Assembly: GCA_017464085.1 (NCBI GenBank)
Contig: JAFUEE010000136.1
Span: 1 to 64,000 of the forward strand
Length of the DNA stretch: 64,000 nucleotides
Direction of reading: 5' to 3'
From: Pseudomonadota bacterium
Lineage (GTDB): Bacteria; Myxococcota_A; Bradymonadia; UBA4248
Shown here one piece after another: positions 8,359 through 15,982 of the stretch (its first letter is position 1; each line of letters opens with the position of its first letter). The notes under the pieces were generated by a model. The model was not told the DNA's origin and did not search any database. It worked only from the letters and a program-made list of their open reading frames with translations. The position numbers and the translations under genes are program-made.

Positions 8359-9227
8359 GTCGCGTCTCCGTGCTTGTTTTCTTCTGTTTTGGCCGTTCCT
8401 GTGGCATCTGCGCTGGCGGTCTCTGATTTGGGTTCTTTGACGAGCGGTTTGACGACAATTCTGTCGAGCGAGCTGTCGCCGTCCAGGAGGATATATGCGG
8501 CCGCGACGTGTCTTCGCGCGAGTTCGTCGTCGATGACGAGCAGGCGTGAGATGCGTTCATCGAACCTGTCGTATCCGAGCCTGATTTCGCTTGTCTCAGT
8601 GAAGAGCGTGTATCCAGTCGCATTGTCGTAATGTACTTCCTGTATTTTGTGCGGGAATCCGCGTTTGGCGACATTTTGAGCGAGATCGAAGGCTCGGACG
8701 ATTTCGGCTGCTTGTGTGTCGACGGCGCGGCCAGTGCTTACGATGGGGGCCATGAGCATGTCTTCGGGAGTCCAGGGTTTGATGACTTGCCCGTCAGGGT
8801 TGACGACATAGAGCTGTCCGTCGTTGACGATGCCCAGTGCTTCGTGTTCTTCGATGGTAATGTCCACGGCATCTGGCAGGTCAATTTTTACGGTTGCCTT
8901 TTTGACCCAAGGGAGTGTTTCGATGCTCGACGCGATGGTTCGGACATCGGCCTCGAACAGGTTGACGCCATCCATCTGCAGCCCGGAGGCATCGAGGATT
9001 GTCTTGTCATTTAGGCGTACATTGCCGTGAATGCTGATCGAGTGCGGCACGAAGCGCCCTTGTGAGACCTGATGCTGGTAGTACATGTAGATGCCATAGG
9101 GTATTCCTATCGCGAGAGCACAGGTCAGCGCGATTTTGAGTATGAACAGGACGAGATTTTTTACGCCCTGTTTGTCGAGCTTCGGTCTGGGTTCGCGTTT
9201 GCGGTTCTGGCGTGAGTTCTGGGACAT
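8355..9227 (-). CDS. ftsQ: Cell division protein FtsQ
   Basis: A 290-residue bitopic divisome protein. The start MSQNSRQNRKRE is preferred because it gives a short basic cytoplasmic tail before the single membrane helix (about 24-48). The POTRA domain follows (FVPHSISIHGNVRLND, then LPWVKKATVKIDLPDAVDITIEEHEA), then the FtsQ beta domain (GQLYVVNPDGQVI to about residue 260). The last 30 residues are a low-complexity polar tail. It overlaps ftsA by 4 bases. A gap of about 110 bases separates it from the small lipoprotein upstream on the same strand. Confidence 0.93.
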   Translation of the reverse strand: MSQNSRQNRKREPRPKLDKQGVKNLVLFILKIALTCALAIGIPYGIYMYYQHQVSQGRFVPHSISIHGNVRLNDKTILDASGLQMDGVNLFEADVRTIASSIETLPWVKKATVKIDLPDAVDITIEEHEALGIVNDGQLYVVNPDGQVIKPWTPEDMLMAPIVSTGRAVDTQAAEIVRAFDLAQNVAKRGFPHKIQEVHYDNATGYTLFTETSEIRLGYDRFDERISRLLVIDDELARRHVAAAYILLDGDSSLDRIVVKPLVKEPKSETASADATGTAKTEENKHGDAT

Positions 9228-9338
9228 GATGACAGCAGGGTAAGGATCTGCGGCAGGCAGACAGAAAGGCCGCAGGTATTGTGTCCGAAAAACTCCCGAT
9301 GGCAAATTTTGGAACTTGCGGGGCCGTCGTCAGAGCGT

Positions 9339-9677
9339 TCAGCGTTTTCTGGTATATTCGCAGGCGGATTTGACGGCTTCGTTGGTGCCGCAAGTGCCGA
9401 GCTGGATTTCGAGGAACATGCTGTTGCACTGTGAGAACAGGCTGATGAACTCCCCGCGTTCGCTGTCGTTTCGTACCGCCGGCATGCGGTCAAGAATTTC
9501 GGTATAGGATCTTGCGACTGGTGCGAGCTTGTCGCCCATTTTGTCGCAGTCGTCCGTCATCTGGCTGATCACGGCGAGTTCGCCGCAGATTGTCTCCAGT
9601 TTTCGTTGGTCATCGTTGCATCCGGCACAGCATAAAATGACCAAAACTAGCAATGCCGAGGTCGCATGAATCTTCAA
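9339..9677 (-). CDS. Small lipoprotein, TTG start
   Basis: A 112-residue predicted lipoprotein of unknown function. I place the start at a TTG codon (9677) because a strong GGAGG (9683-9687) sits 5-6 bases upstream and the resulting N-terminus (MKIHATSALLVLVILCCAGC) is a compact signal peptide with lipobox CAGC. The longer ATG frame puts 22 polar residues first and has no ribosome site. The mature part has five Cys and is helical (CGELAVISQMTDDCDKMGDKL). It sits upstream of ftsQ in the same direction but with a 111-base gap, so linkage to division is uncertain. Confidence 0.65.
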   Translation of the reverse strand: MKIHATSALLVLVILCCAGCNDDQRKLETICGELAVISQMTDDCDKMGDKLAPVARSYTEILDRMPAVRNDSERGEFISLFSQCNSMFLEIQLGTCGTNEAVKSACEYTRKR

Positions 9678-9827
9678 AATAGCCTCCGAGTGATTGGCTT
9701 TGTTAAAGGACTGCCTACCACACTTTAGATAACAGTGCAACACAAGAATAGATGCGGAATTTTAGCTTTTTATTTCGCAAGTGTACGGCATATTGCGCGT
9801 GCATCGAGCGTTGCATAAAGGTATCGG

Positions 9828-9896
9828 CGGTCGTATGCGCCGGGAGGCGCATAGACAGCCGCCGAAGGCCGTATGCGCCGGGAGGCGCATAGGCCG
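9828..9896. repeat. REP-like palindrome pair
   Basis: Two copies of GTATGCGCCGGGAGGCGCAT in 65 bases, each a hairpin with GGGA or similar loop. The second is extended by outer arms GGCC/GGCC. They lie in the gap upstream of rph and belong to the window-wide nested palindrome family. Confidence 0.7.
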
Positions 9897-9984
9897 TAGG
9901 ATCAAAAAAGTGGTCAGAATGTGCTGTCCGCGCTATAAGGCGGCCGAAACGTGCGTATTTGGGCGCACGGCATGGAGAAACAGA

Positions 9985-10716
9985 ATGGAACAAAAGAATA
10001 TCAGTCGCGTGGACGGTCGTGTCTGGGATGCGATTCGCCCGGTCAGGATTACCCCGGATTTCATCCCGTCGGCAGCAGGCTCGTGCCTGATCGCAAGTGG
10101 CAATACGCGCGTGATCTGTACCGCAAGTGTCGAGGAAAAGGTGCCGCCGTTTCTTGAGAATGCAGGTCTCGGGTGGCTGACGGCCGAATACAGCATGCTG
10201 CCTGCGTCCGCCTCGTCTCGTATGACGCGCGAGAAAGTTGCAGGAAGCGGCAGGACGTTCGAGATACAGCGCCTGATCGGGCGTAGCCTTCGCGCCGCGC
10301 TTGACCGCAAAAAGCTTGGGCTTCGGACGATCACGATCGACTGCGATGTCATTCAGGCGGATGGCGGCACGCGCACGGCATCGGTGACCGGCGGTTATGT
10401 CGCGCTCGCGCTTGCGGTGCGGAAGCTCATGCAGAGCGGGGCTTTGCGCGAAAATCCGATTATTCATCAGGTGGCGGCGATCAGCCTCGGGAAAGTTTCG
10501 GGCAATCTTCTGCTTGATCTCAATTTTATTGAGGATTCTTCGGCGGATATCGATGCAAACATGGTGGCGACGCCGGATGGCTGTTTGATCGAATGGCAGA
10601 CGACAGCTGAACGCGCGCTGTTGCCGTTGGCGGAATTGAGCGATATGACAGCCCTTGGTATGAAAGGTATTTGCGAGCTCGCGGAGCTACAAAACCAGGC
10701 GATCGGCGATTTCTGA
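9985..10716 (+). CDS. rph: Ribonuclease PH
   Basis: A 243-residue phosphorolytic 3'-5' exoribonuclease that trims tRNA 3' ends. The start [12 protein letters not shown] has GGAG 8 bases upstream; the longer frame runs through REP palindromes and is rejected. Hallmarks: [34 protein letters not shown] at the N-terminus, [45 protein letters not shown] in the core, and the C-terminal block [24 protein letters not shown]. Length matches the family (about 240). It is followed after about 140 bases by an outer membrane protein gene on the same strand. Confidence 0.96.
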   Translation: MEQKNISRVDGRVWDAIRPVRITPDFIPSAAGSCLIASGNTRVICTASVEEKVPPFLENAGLGWLTAEYSMLPASASSRMTREKVAGSGRTFEIQRLIGRSLRAALDRKKLGLRTITIDCDVIQADGGTRTASVTGGYVALALAVRKLMQSGALRENPIIHQVAAISLGKVSGNLLLDLNFIEDSSADIDANMVATPDGCLIEWQTTAERALLPLAELSDMTALGMKGICELAELQNQAIGDF

Positions 10717-10743
10717 CGTGAATTTTGTTCGTTTTGACAGTGC

Positions 10744-10763
10744 CGGGGGGAAGAGTCCCCCCG
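10744..10763. repeat. G6/C6 hairpin
   Basis: A perfect palindrome with a CGGGGGG arm, a 6-base loop and a CCCCCCG arm, between rph and the next gene. A near-identical hairpin lies at 41137-41156. Both sit directly beside REP-like sequence, so the hairpin may be a recurring component. No T-run follows. Confidence 0.6.
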
Positions 10764-10855
10764 CGCGGCTATCCGGTCGCATTCGCAGAGACGTTCACGG
10801 GAACGCCTCTGGATGCGCCCGAATACGCCGCTCCCCCCTCCGCGCTTGCGCGCGC

Positions 10856-12139
10856 ATGACCACATGTGCAATCCTGCTTTTCATGCCTTTTTGCGCGCAG
10901 GCCTCTCCTGGAGACGCGTTCGGCGTGGATGCGTTTTCAGTGGCACGCGGCATGGCAGTGACCGCCGGCGCGGAGCCTGTTTCTGCGGCGGCGACCAATC
11001 CCGCGCGGCTCATCGATGCGAAGGGCATTGAAGCGGCTGCCGGATTGGTGGTCGCGGATGACCGTTTGCGCATCAATGGCTCGGATGCGGGGCTTGAGAC
11101 GTATTTGGGGTGGCGCTTGGGGATCGCGGCCGCGCTTCCGCTTGGAAAATATGATGACAGGCTGTTCGCCGGTGTGAGCTTGCATCTGCCGAACCGGGGG
11201 TTGTTCGATGTCGAGAACACGGCGGTCGATGCGCCTGTTCTGATTCGCACGGGGAGCAATGCGCGGCGCATGTCGGTCGATGTCGCGCTGGCTGGCAGGG
11301 TCTGGGATCGGATCTCTGTGGCCGCCGGACTCTATCTGATGCCCGATGTCATTGCGGATGTTTCGATCGATTTTACGGAAAACAGATCTCAGAGCCGCAG
11401 CAGCGTCCATGTCGATTATAAGCTGTCGCCGATTGTCGGCGTCTATGCCGAACCGGTGGCAGGGCTTGGACTTGGCCTGGTCTGGCGCGGGGCGGCTCAG
11501 CTCAGCCTCGATGTGCCAGCGATGATCCGCGTCAGCGAGTCTGTCGGGAATATCCGCGCAAAGCTCAGGGGATATGCCTATTCTGAACCGCATGATATCC
11601 GGCTGGGCATACGGTATGATTTTTCGCACCTCGTCACGGCGGATTTGTGCCGCTTTCAGGTAGAGCTCGACGCGGCATATCGGCATTACACGTCGCCGAT
11701 CGCGACGCATGCCGAGGTCAGCCTGTATGATGATGCTGGCAATGAAATGGATGCGTCCGTTCGGACATATCAGTCGTTTGAGGATTCTTGGGAAATCCGC
11801 ACGGCACTGATCTGGAACCCGATGGATGGATTTTCTGTTTCGGCGGGGTATGCTTTTGAAAAGACGCCGATTCCCGCGCAGCGCGGCGTGTTCAATGTTT
11901 TGGATGGCGACAGGCATGTCGTATCGTTTGGCGGCACGTTCTGGTTCTCCCCGACGAATGCGCCGGATATGGGGGTTGCAACGTCGGCACAGTTTGGCAT
12001 ATATATGCCGAGGACGATGGAAAAGTACGTGTATGCGCCAGATAATGCCGGATTTCCGCGTATATCGTTCGGAGGCTTTGATGTGGCCTGGCATATCGCC
12101 TATATGATTCGTTTTGCCGATGACAGGCACGGGAGGTGA
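10856..12139 (+). CDS. FadL/OmpP1-like outer membrane beta-barrel protein
   Basis: A 427-residue exported protein. I place the start at ATG 10856, where MTTCAILLFMPFCAQA is a clean signal peptide cleaved at AQA-SP; the frame stays open to a GTG at 10718, but that adds 46 basic residues over a G/C hairpin. No strong ribosome site is seen. The mature N-terminus (VDAFSVARGMAVTAGAEPVSAAATNPARL) matches the OmpP1/FadL/TodX pattern, in which the chain begins with Ala/Gly-rich residues and an NPA motif. The rest alternates in short amphipathic strands and has a typical SAGYAFEKTPIP block as in this family. Members import long-chain fatty acids or hydrophobic compounds; the substrate here is unknown. 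It is 4 bases upstream of the next lipoprotein gene. Confidence 0.6.
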   Translation: MTTCAILLFMPFCAQASPGDAFGVDAFSVARGMAVTAGAEPVSAAATNPARLIDAKGIEAAAGLVVADDRLRINGSDAGLETYLGWRLGIAAALPLGKYDDRLFAGVSLHLPNRGLFDVENTAVDAPVLIRTGSNARRMSVDVALAGRVWDRISVAAGLYLMPDVIADVSIDFTENRSQSRSSVHVDYKLSPIVGVYAEPVAGLGLGLVWRGAAQLSLDVPAMIRVSESVGNIRAKLRGYAYSEPHDIRLGIRYDFSHLVTADLCRFQVELDAAYRHYTSPIATHAEVSLYDDAGNEMDASVRTYQSFEDSWEIRTALIWNPMDGFSVSAGYAFEKTPIPAQRGVFNVLDGDRHVVSFGGTFWFSPTNAPDMGVATSAQFGIYMPRTMEKYVYAPDNAGFPRISFGGFDVAWHIAYMIRFADDRHGR

Positions 12140-12143
12140 GTGC

Positions 12144-14357
12144 ATGCGTTCTGCAATAAAATGGATGCTCGTATGCCTGCTGTGCGCAGGGTGTTCGTCG
12201 GAAACAGCGGGGATTGATGCGGATGGCGATGGGCTTTCGGATCACCAGGAGCGCATATTCGGCACTGATCCGAACAATCCGGACACGGATGGCGATACGC
12301 TTCCCGATGGGGAGGATCTCGCGCCGCTTGAGGGCGTAGGGTATGCGCTGTCTGCGTCCGTATCTTCGAGGGAAGCCACGGAAACGGCTGCCAGCGCGCG
12401 TCTTTCTGTGAGCGTGCGCGATGATCGCGGGCGCTGGCTGGACAGTGTAGCGCTCGGAGTTTCTGCAAGCGCAGGCAGTCTGTCGGCGCTGGAACATGTG
12501 GCGACAGGGCTGTATGAGGTCACGCTGACGGCAGCTGAGGATACCGTTGCCGTGGTGACGTTCGAAACCTTGACGGATGGACGGCCTGATGGGCGAGCGG
12601 CTGAAACCATAGAGGTCCGGCTGAGCCTGAAAACACCAGATGATCCGAAGATACCAGATGATCCGAAGATACCAGATGATCCGGTAATCCCGATAGACCC
12701 GGCGGCGTGGACGTTTGATGGGGAGCTCGAAGTGCCCGGCATCAACCCGGGGCGCTATGCAAATGCCGGCAGGCTTTCAGGGGCGCTTTATGTCATGGCT
12801 GTGGACGGAAGCGGTCTGGATTGGGCCGGGGAAGCGCTGAGGCCTTGGGCTGATGCATTTGTGCAGGTCGATCTGGCGGATGGCTCTCATCTCGTGGGGC
12901 GGACGGATGCACGTGGCATTGCATATTTTAAGGATGATCGGCTGAAAGGACCGGTCGATGTGACCGTGGGCGCGGCTGGGGCGCGCTATACGACATGGCT
13001 GGGCGTGGATGCGCGCGTCGTGTGCGCAGGCATTCACCAGCGCGATGTGCTGCGGAGAGAGGCGGATACAAAAGGTGCGCGGATCACTGGGGCCGTGCGC
13101 GGATTTTGGGGGGAGACCGGTCTGGAGACATTTCCGCCAGAGAACAACAATGTGTTCGGGACGTTTAACATCGCGATCGTGCAGGTGGGCATACGCAATA
13201 TGCCGCTCAGTTCGATGAACACAGGGGCTGTCTTGCTCACACCTGATGAGAATTCCGCGAGTGCGGCTTATTTTGATGTGCCGCCCAATCTGGTGCTGGC
13301 GAATCGCTCGGATCCATCGGCTGCGCGTTTTGCGCTGAGGGATCTGAAACCCGGCAAATACACTGTGTTTGCGCTTGCAGGCGCCGGCGGCAATATCATG
13401 GAAGCCTCGAAGAATCCATACGTGATGAAGTTCGAGCCGATGGCGATGGGGTTTAAGGAAGTTGAAGTTTCAGCCGGGGAGACGCTCGACCTGACGCTCG
13501 ACCTGACGCTCGATATGCGCCATGGCACGGATGTGTCGAAACTGCGCTTTGGCAATCTCCCGAACGATCCCAAAACCGGGAAACCGCTGCCCATGGGGCT
13601 GATCATGCCGCTGATCAACACGGGGAAGGGATATGTTTTTCTGGATGTGAATACAGCTTGGAACTTTGACGGTTTCAAGAACCCAGTGTCAGTGAAGTAT
13701 CCGGGCAATGTGTCGGAAGTCTTGTCGCGCTATGGGCTTGATGTGCAGCCGATGGTCGTGGGGCTTGCTGCACGCCAGGCGGTGAACGGCTTTGATCGTC
13801 CGGGCATCTCTACGCTGATTCGTCATCCAGAGCGCATCAAGAACAGCACGCTCGGCGATTCCTATATGGATTCACGCGGCGATTGGCCAGTCTTGCCGGA
13901 GTTTGTCACCCCGCGTCCGCCGGTTTCTGACGCATTCGATGCCGTCGGAGACGCTTTGGGGGCCGCTCGCTATATCGCTTGGAAAGGCGCGCCCGATGCC
14001 GACATGAGCGTGATTCGATTCAACTATATGACGCCGCCGATTCACAACAAGATTCTTGATTCTGATATCGGTGCTTCGCAATCACATCTGCTGTGGGAAG
14101 TGTATGTGCCCGGTGCAGATACGGAAATCGTCTTGCCCGAACTCGATAAGGGGGCGCCTGATTATCCCGTGCTTATCAATTATGAACCCACTGCTCCAGG
14201 TGATGCCTATCAATATGATGCGCAGACCATCGAGCTTGAAATAAACACCTATTATATGGGACCGCGCGCCTTTGATTATCAATCAAACTTTTTAATTGAT
14301 GATGTCAATATGAATGCTTGGGGTGTTTCGCAAGATTCATATTTGATTAGAAGGTGA
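12144..14357 (+). CDS. Large lipoprotein with TSP3-like calcium loops
   Basis: A 737-residue lipoprotein. The start (MRSAIKWMLVCLLCAGC) follows GGGAGG by 8 bases; the upstream Met in frame overlaps the previous gene. Lipobox LCAGC is at residues 13-17. Residues about 20-55 hold two thrombospondin-type-3-like loops (DADGDGLSD and DTDGDTLPDGED) that usually bind calcium. An Ig-like/invasin-like domain follows, then a linker with tandem IPDDPK units, then a globular region of unknown family. One section carries a short duplicated LDLT motif (near 13490-13515). It is tightly linked to the FadL-like gene and the two probably form an envelope operon. Function is unknown. Confidence 0.65.
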   Translation: MRSAIKWMLVCLLCAGCSSETAGIDADGDGLSDHQERIFGTDPNNPDTDGDTLPDGEDLAPLEGVGYALSASVSSREATETAASARLSVSVRDDRGRWLDSVALGVSASAGSLSALEHVATGLYEVTLTAAEDTVAVVTFETLTDGRPDGRAAETIEVRLSLKTPDDPKIPDDPKIPDDPVIPIDPAAWTFDGELEVPGINPGRYANAGRLSGALYVMAVDGSGLDWAGEALRPWADAFVQVDLADGSHLVGRTDARGIAYFKDDRLKGPVDVTVGAAGARYTTWLGVDARVVCAGIHQRDVLRREADTKGARITGAVRGFWGETGLETFPPENNNVFGTFNIAIVQVGIRNMPLSSMNTGAVLLTPDENSASAAYFDVPPNLVLANRSDPSAARFALRDLKPGKYTVFALAGAGGNIMEASKNPYVMKFEPMAMGFKEVEVSAGETLDLTLDLTLDMRHGTDVSKLRFGNLPNDPKTGKPLPMGLIMPLINTGKGYVFLDVNTAWNFDGFKNPVSVKYPGNVSEVLSRYGLDVQPMVVGLAARQAVNGFDRPGISTLIRHPERIKNSTLGDSYMDSRGDWPVLPEFVTPRPPVSDAFDAVGDALGAARYIAWKGAPDADMSVIRFNYMTPPIHNKILDSDIGASQSHLLWEVYVPGADTEIVLPELDKGAPDYPVLINYEPTAPGDAYQYDAQTIELEINTYYMGPRAFDYQSNFLIDDVNMNAWGVSQDSYLIRR

Positions 14358-14390
14358 TTTTTTGTGGGATGTTTTTTGTGGATGTTTTTT

Positions 14391-14463
14391 GTGGGGGAAA
14401 CCTTTTCTTTTGTGCCAAAAGAAAGGGTTTCCCCCACACCCCCTTCCCAAAGAAAGGCAATGG
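14391..14463 (+). repeat. 73-bp hairpin element, copy 1
   Basis: A 21-base arm (14391-14411), loop GTGCC and complementary arm (14417-14437) with one mismatch, followed by a conserved 26-base tail running to GGCAATGG. The same element, inverted and with a perfect stem, is at 58209-58281. It follows the lipoprotein gene but has no T-run after the stem, so a simple terminator role is not supported. Just upstream, GATGTTTTTTGTGG-like units repeat about three times. Confidence 0.8.
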
Positions 14464-14497
14464 TTTTGAGGGGGGGAGGCAAAATAGTTATGTAATA

Positions 14498-15376
14498 TCA
14501 GTCATGCTTCTCAAATTTATCAAGATTATCGATTTCTTCTTTTGACAAGCCGGTATGCTTTGCGATGAATTCAACACTCATTCCAGCTGATTTTAAAGAG
14601 AGTGCAATTTCTTTCTTTTCTTCGATTTTCCCTTCGATTTTCCCTTCGATTTTCCCTTCTCGTTTCTGATCAATTCCATACATTCTTGTGACGTAATCCT
14701 GATCAAACAATGCTGTCATGATGTTCATAATCTCTGCCTCCCTTTGAAGGATATATTTTGAAAGAATATTTGTGTCTCTGCAAATACGAAGCGTCTCCTT
14801 GAGCGCTTGCTCCGTATAACCATAATGTTTGACCTGTTCGTTAAACACACGACAGAACATGATGTATTGATTGATGATGTCTGCGTTGCCCTCTTTGTAA
14901 TAGATGATGTGTGCAGTGGCGTCGAGATCGCAGGTATGATCGCCCATGAAGAACAGGTCGCGAAAAGAAAGCGTGTCAGGTTGTGACTGCCTGACCCCCG
15001 TAAAGATGACGTACAGCTCTGGTTTGGGACATTCCAGTTTGTTATTGCCATAAAGAAAGACTTCACGTTCCTGGAAATAGTCCATCAGGCTTTGGATGGC
15101 GTAGGACATCAATCGAATGACGATATTCGGTGACCATGAACTCTGCGCCTCGACAAGAATCATCAGCCGGTTCTTGACCAGAATCCCCAGGTCATTATGC
15201 TCGTGCTGCGCCACCACACAACGCCTTGTGATCGTCTCAATATCCGAAGCTCTGATATGCTTGTCTTCGGGATGCAGCGTGCGATAGAGCTGCAACTGAT
15301 ATTGCGGAATCGAAAACAGGTGCGTAAAGATGCTGTCTTTCGTCCCGTGCCTGGTCTTGTTTGCTTTTTTTGCCAT
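14498..15376 (-). CDS. Rpn family recombination-promoting nuclease/putative transposase (PD-(D/E)XK)
   Basis: A 292-residue protein of the PDDEXK_2/Rpn family. E. coli Rpn proteins promote RecA-independent recombination with DNA nuclease activity. Visible features are an N-terminal TKDSIFTHLFSIPQYQLQLYRTL block, the nuclease core HNDLGILVKNRLMILVEAQSSWS (Asp about 62 and Glu-x-Gln about 75), then SYAIQSLMDYFQ. The C-terminal tail has three GKIE units from a 12-base tandem repeat (about 14620-14665) and ends with GMSVEFIAKHTGLSKEEIDNL, the usual helix-turn-helix-like tail. GGAG lies 8 bases before the ATG. These genes are often multicopy and mobile; no terminal repeats are visible. Confidence 0.85.
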   Translation of the reverse strand: MAKKANKTRHGTKDSIFTHLFSIPQYQLQLYRTLHPEDKHIRASDIETITRRCVVAQHEHNDLGILVKNRLMILVEAQSSWSPNIVIRLMSYAIQSLMDYFQEREVFLYGNNKLECPKPELYVIFTGVRQSQPDTLSFRDLFFMGDHTCDLDATAHIIYYKEGNADIINQYIMFCRVFNEQVKHYGYTEQALKETLRICRDTNILSKYILQREAEIMNIMTALFDQDYVTRMYGIDQKREGKIEGKIEGKIEEKKEIALSLKSAGMSVEFIAKHTGLSKEEIDNLDKFEKHD

Positions 15377-15982
15377 GCCGCAACTCCATTGCCATTGGGG
15401 AGATCATGCCCCTATTAAGCATTATAGCGACAAAAAAGCGTCATGGCGAGTGTTTATCGTGAGGTGCCGGAAAAGCCTGGATTTCGAGAATAGTGACGAT
15501 AAGCTTCTGATGTCAGTGGGGAAAGTTGTTTTACCATTTGATAATGTTAGAAATTTTTAATTATTGCTCTGATCTTGGCAGAATAGCACACATGCGGGGC
15601 AATTGTCACAGTGAAGGCGGGCGTATCGGGTTGGCTCCCCGATAGCCCGCCTGATGGGGAGCCGTAGTGCCGCGTGCGGCACAAGGCGAGCGTTATATAA
15701 AATATATAAAAGGTATATATAAAATATGTATAAATGAGTAAAGGGTATTAAATGTATAATAAAATATATAAATGGATGAGGGATGGGATGTGATGGCTGT
15801 CGGATGAGGATTAAGGTAGGGTATAATGGTGTGATGTGGTGAAATGGGGTAGAGTGTATGTATGTGTGAGTAAATTTCAGGATATCAGGATAGGGACAAT
15901 ATATTGACGTGATTGAAGAATGTGTTACTATTCATAGGCTTACCGTTGGTGAGTGAGTTAGCTTACATATAAGGAGTAAGGT
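15377..15982. other. Long AT-rich spacer upstream of paralog A
   Basis: 606 bases without a credible gene. It holds a REP-like palindrome (15627-15652, GCGGGC outer arms around TATCGGG/CCCGATA), a small palindrome TGCCGCGTGCGGCA (15667-15680), then an AT-rich tract (about 15695-15775) with repeated ATATATAAA-type words. The right end carries the probable promoter and ribosome site of paralog A. The AT tract could act as an UP-like or nucleoid-protein-binding region. Confidence 0.5.
15904..15931 (+). promoter_or_regulatory. Probable sigma70-type promoter of paralog A
   Basis: TTGACG (15904-15909), a 16-base spacer and TACTAT (15926-15931), about 50 bases upstream of the start codon. The AT-rich spacer lies just upstream. 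Confidence 0.5.

Noticed and set aside
10937-12145. 402-codon frame antisense to the FadL-like gene
   Set aside because: Arg/His/Ile-rich shadow with no ribosome site; the sense frame has a signal peptide and beta-barrel pattern.
14391-14437. Strong hairpin considered as a Rho-independent terminator
   Set aside because: No T-run follows the stem on either strand, and the same element with its tail recurs elsewhere in inverse orientation, so it is better called a repeat.
14279-14482. Short frame reading GETLSFGTKE, also seen near 58.2 kb
   Set aside because: The similarity of the two frames is due to the 73-bp hairpin element, which explains both; no gene is supported.
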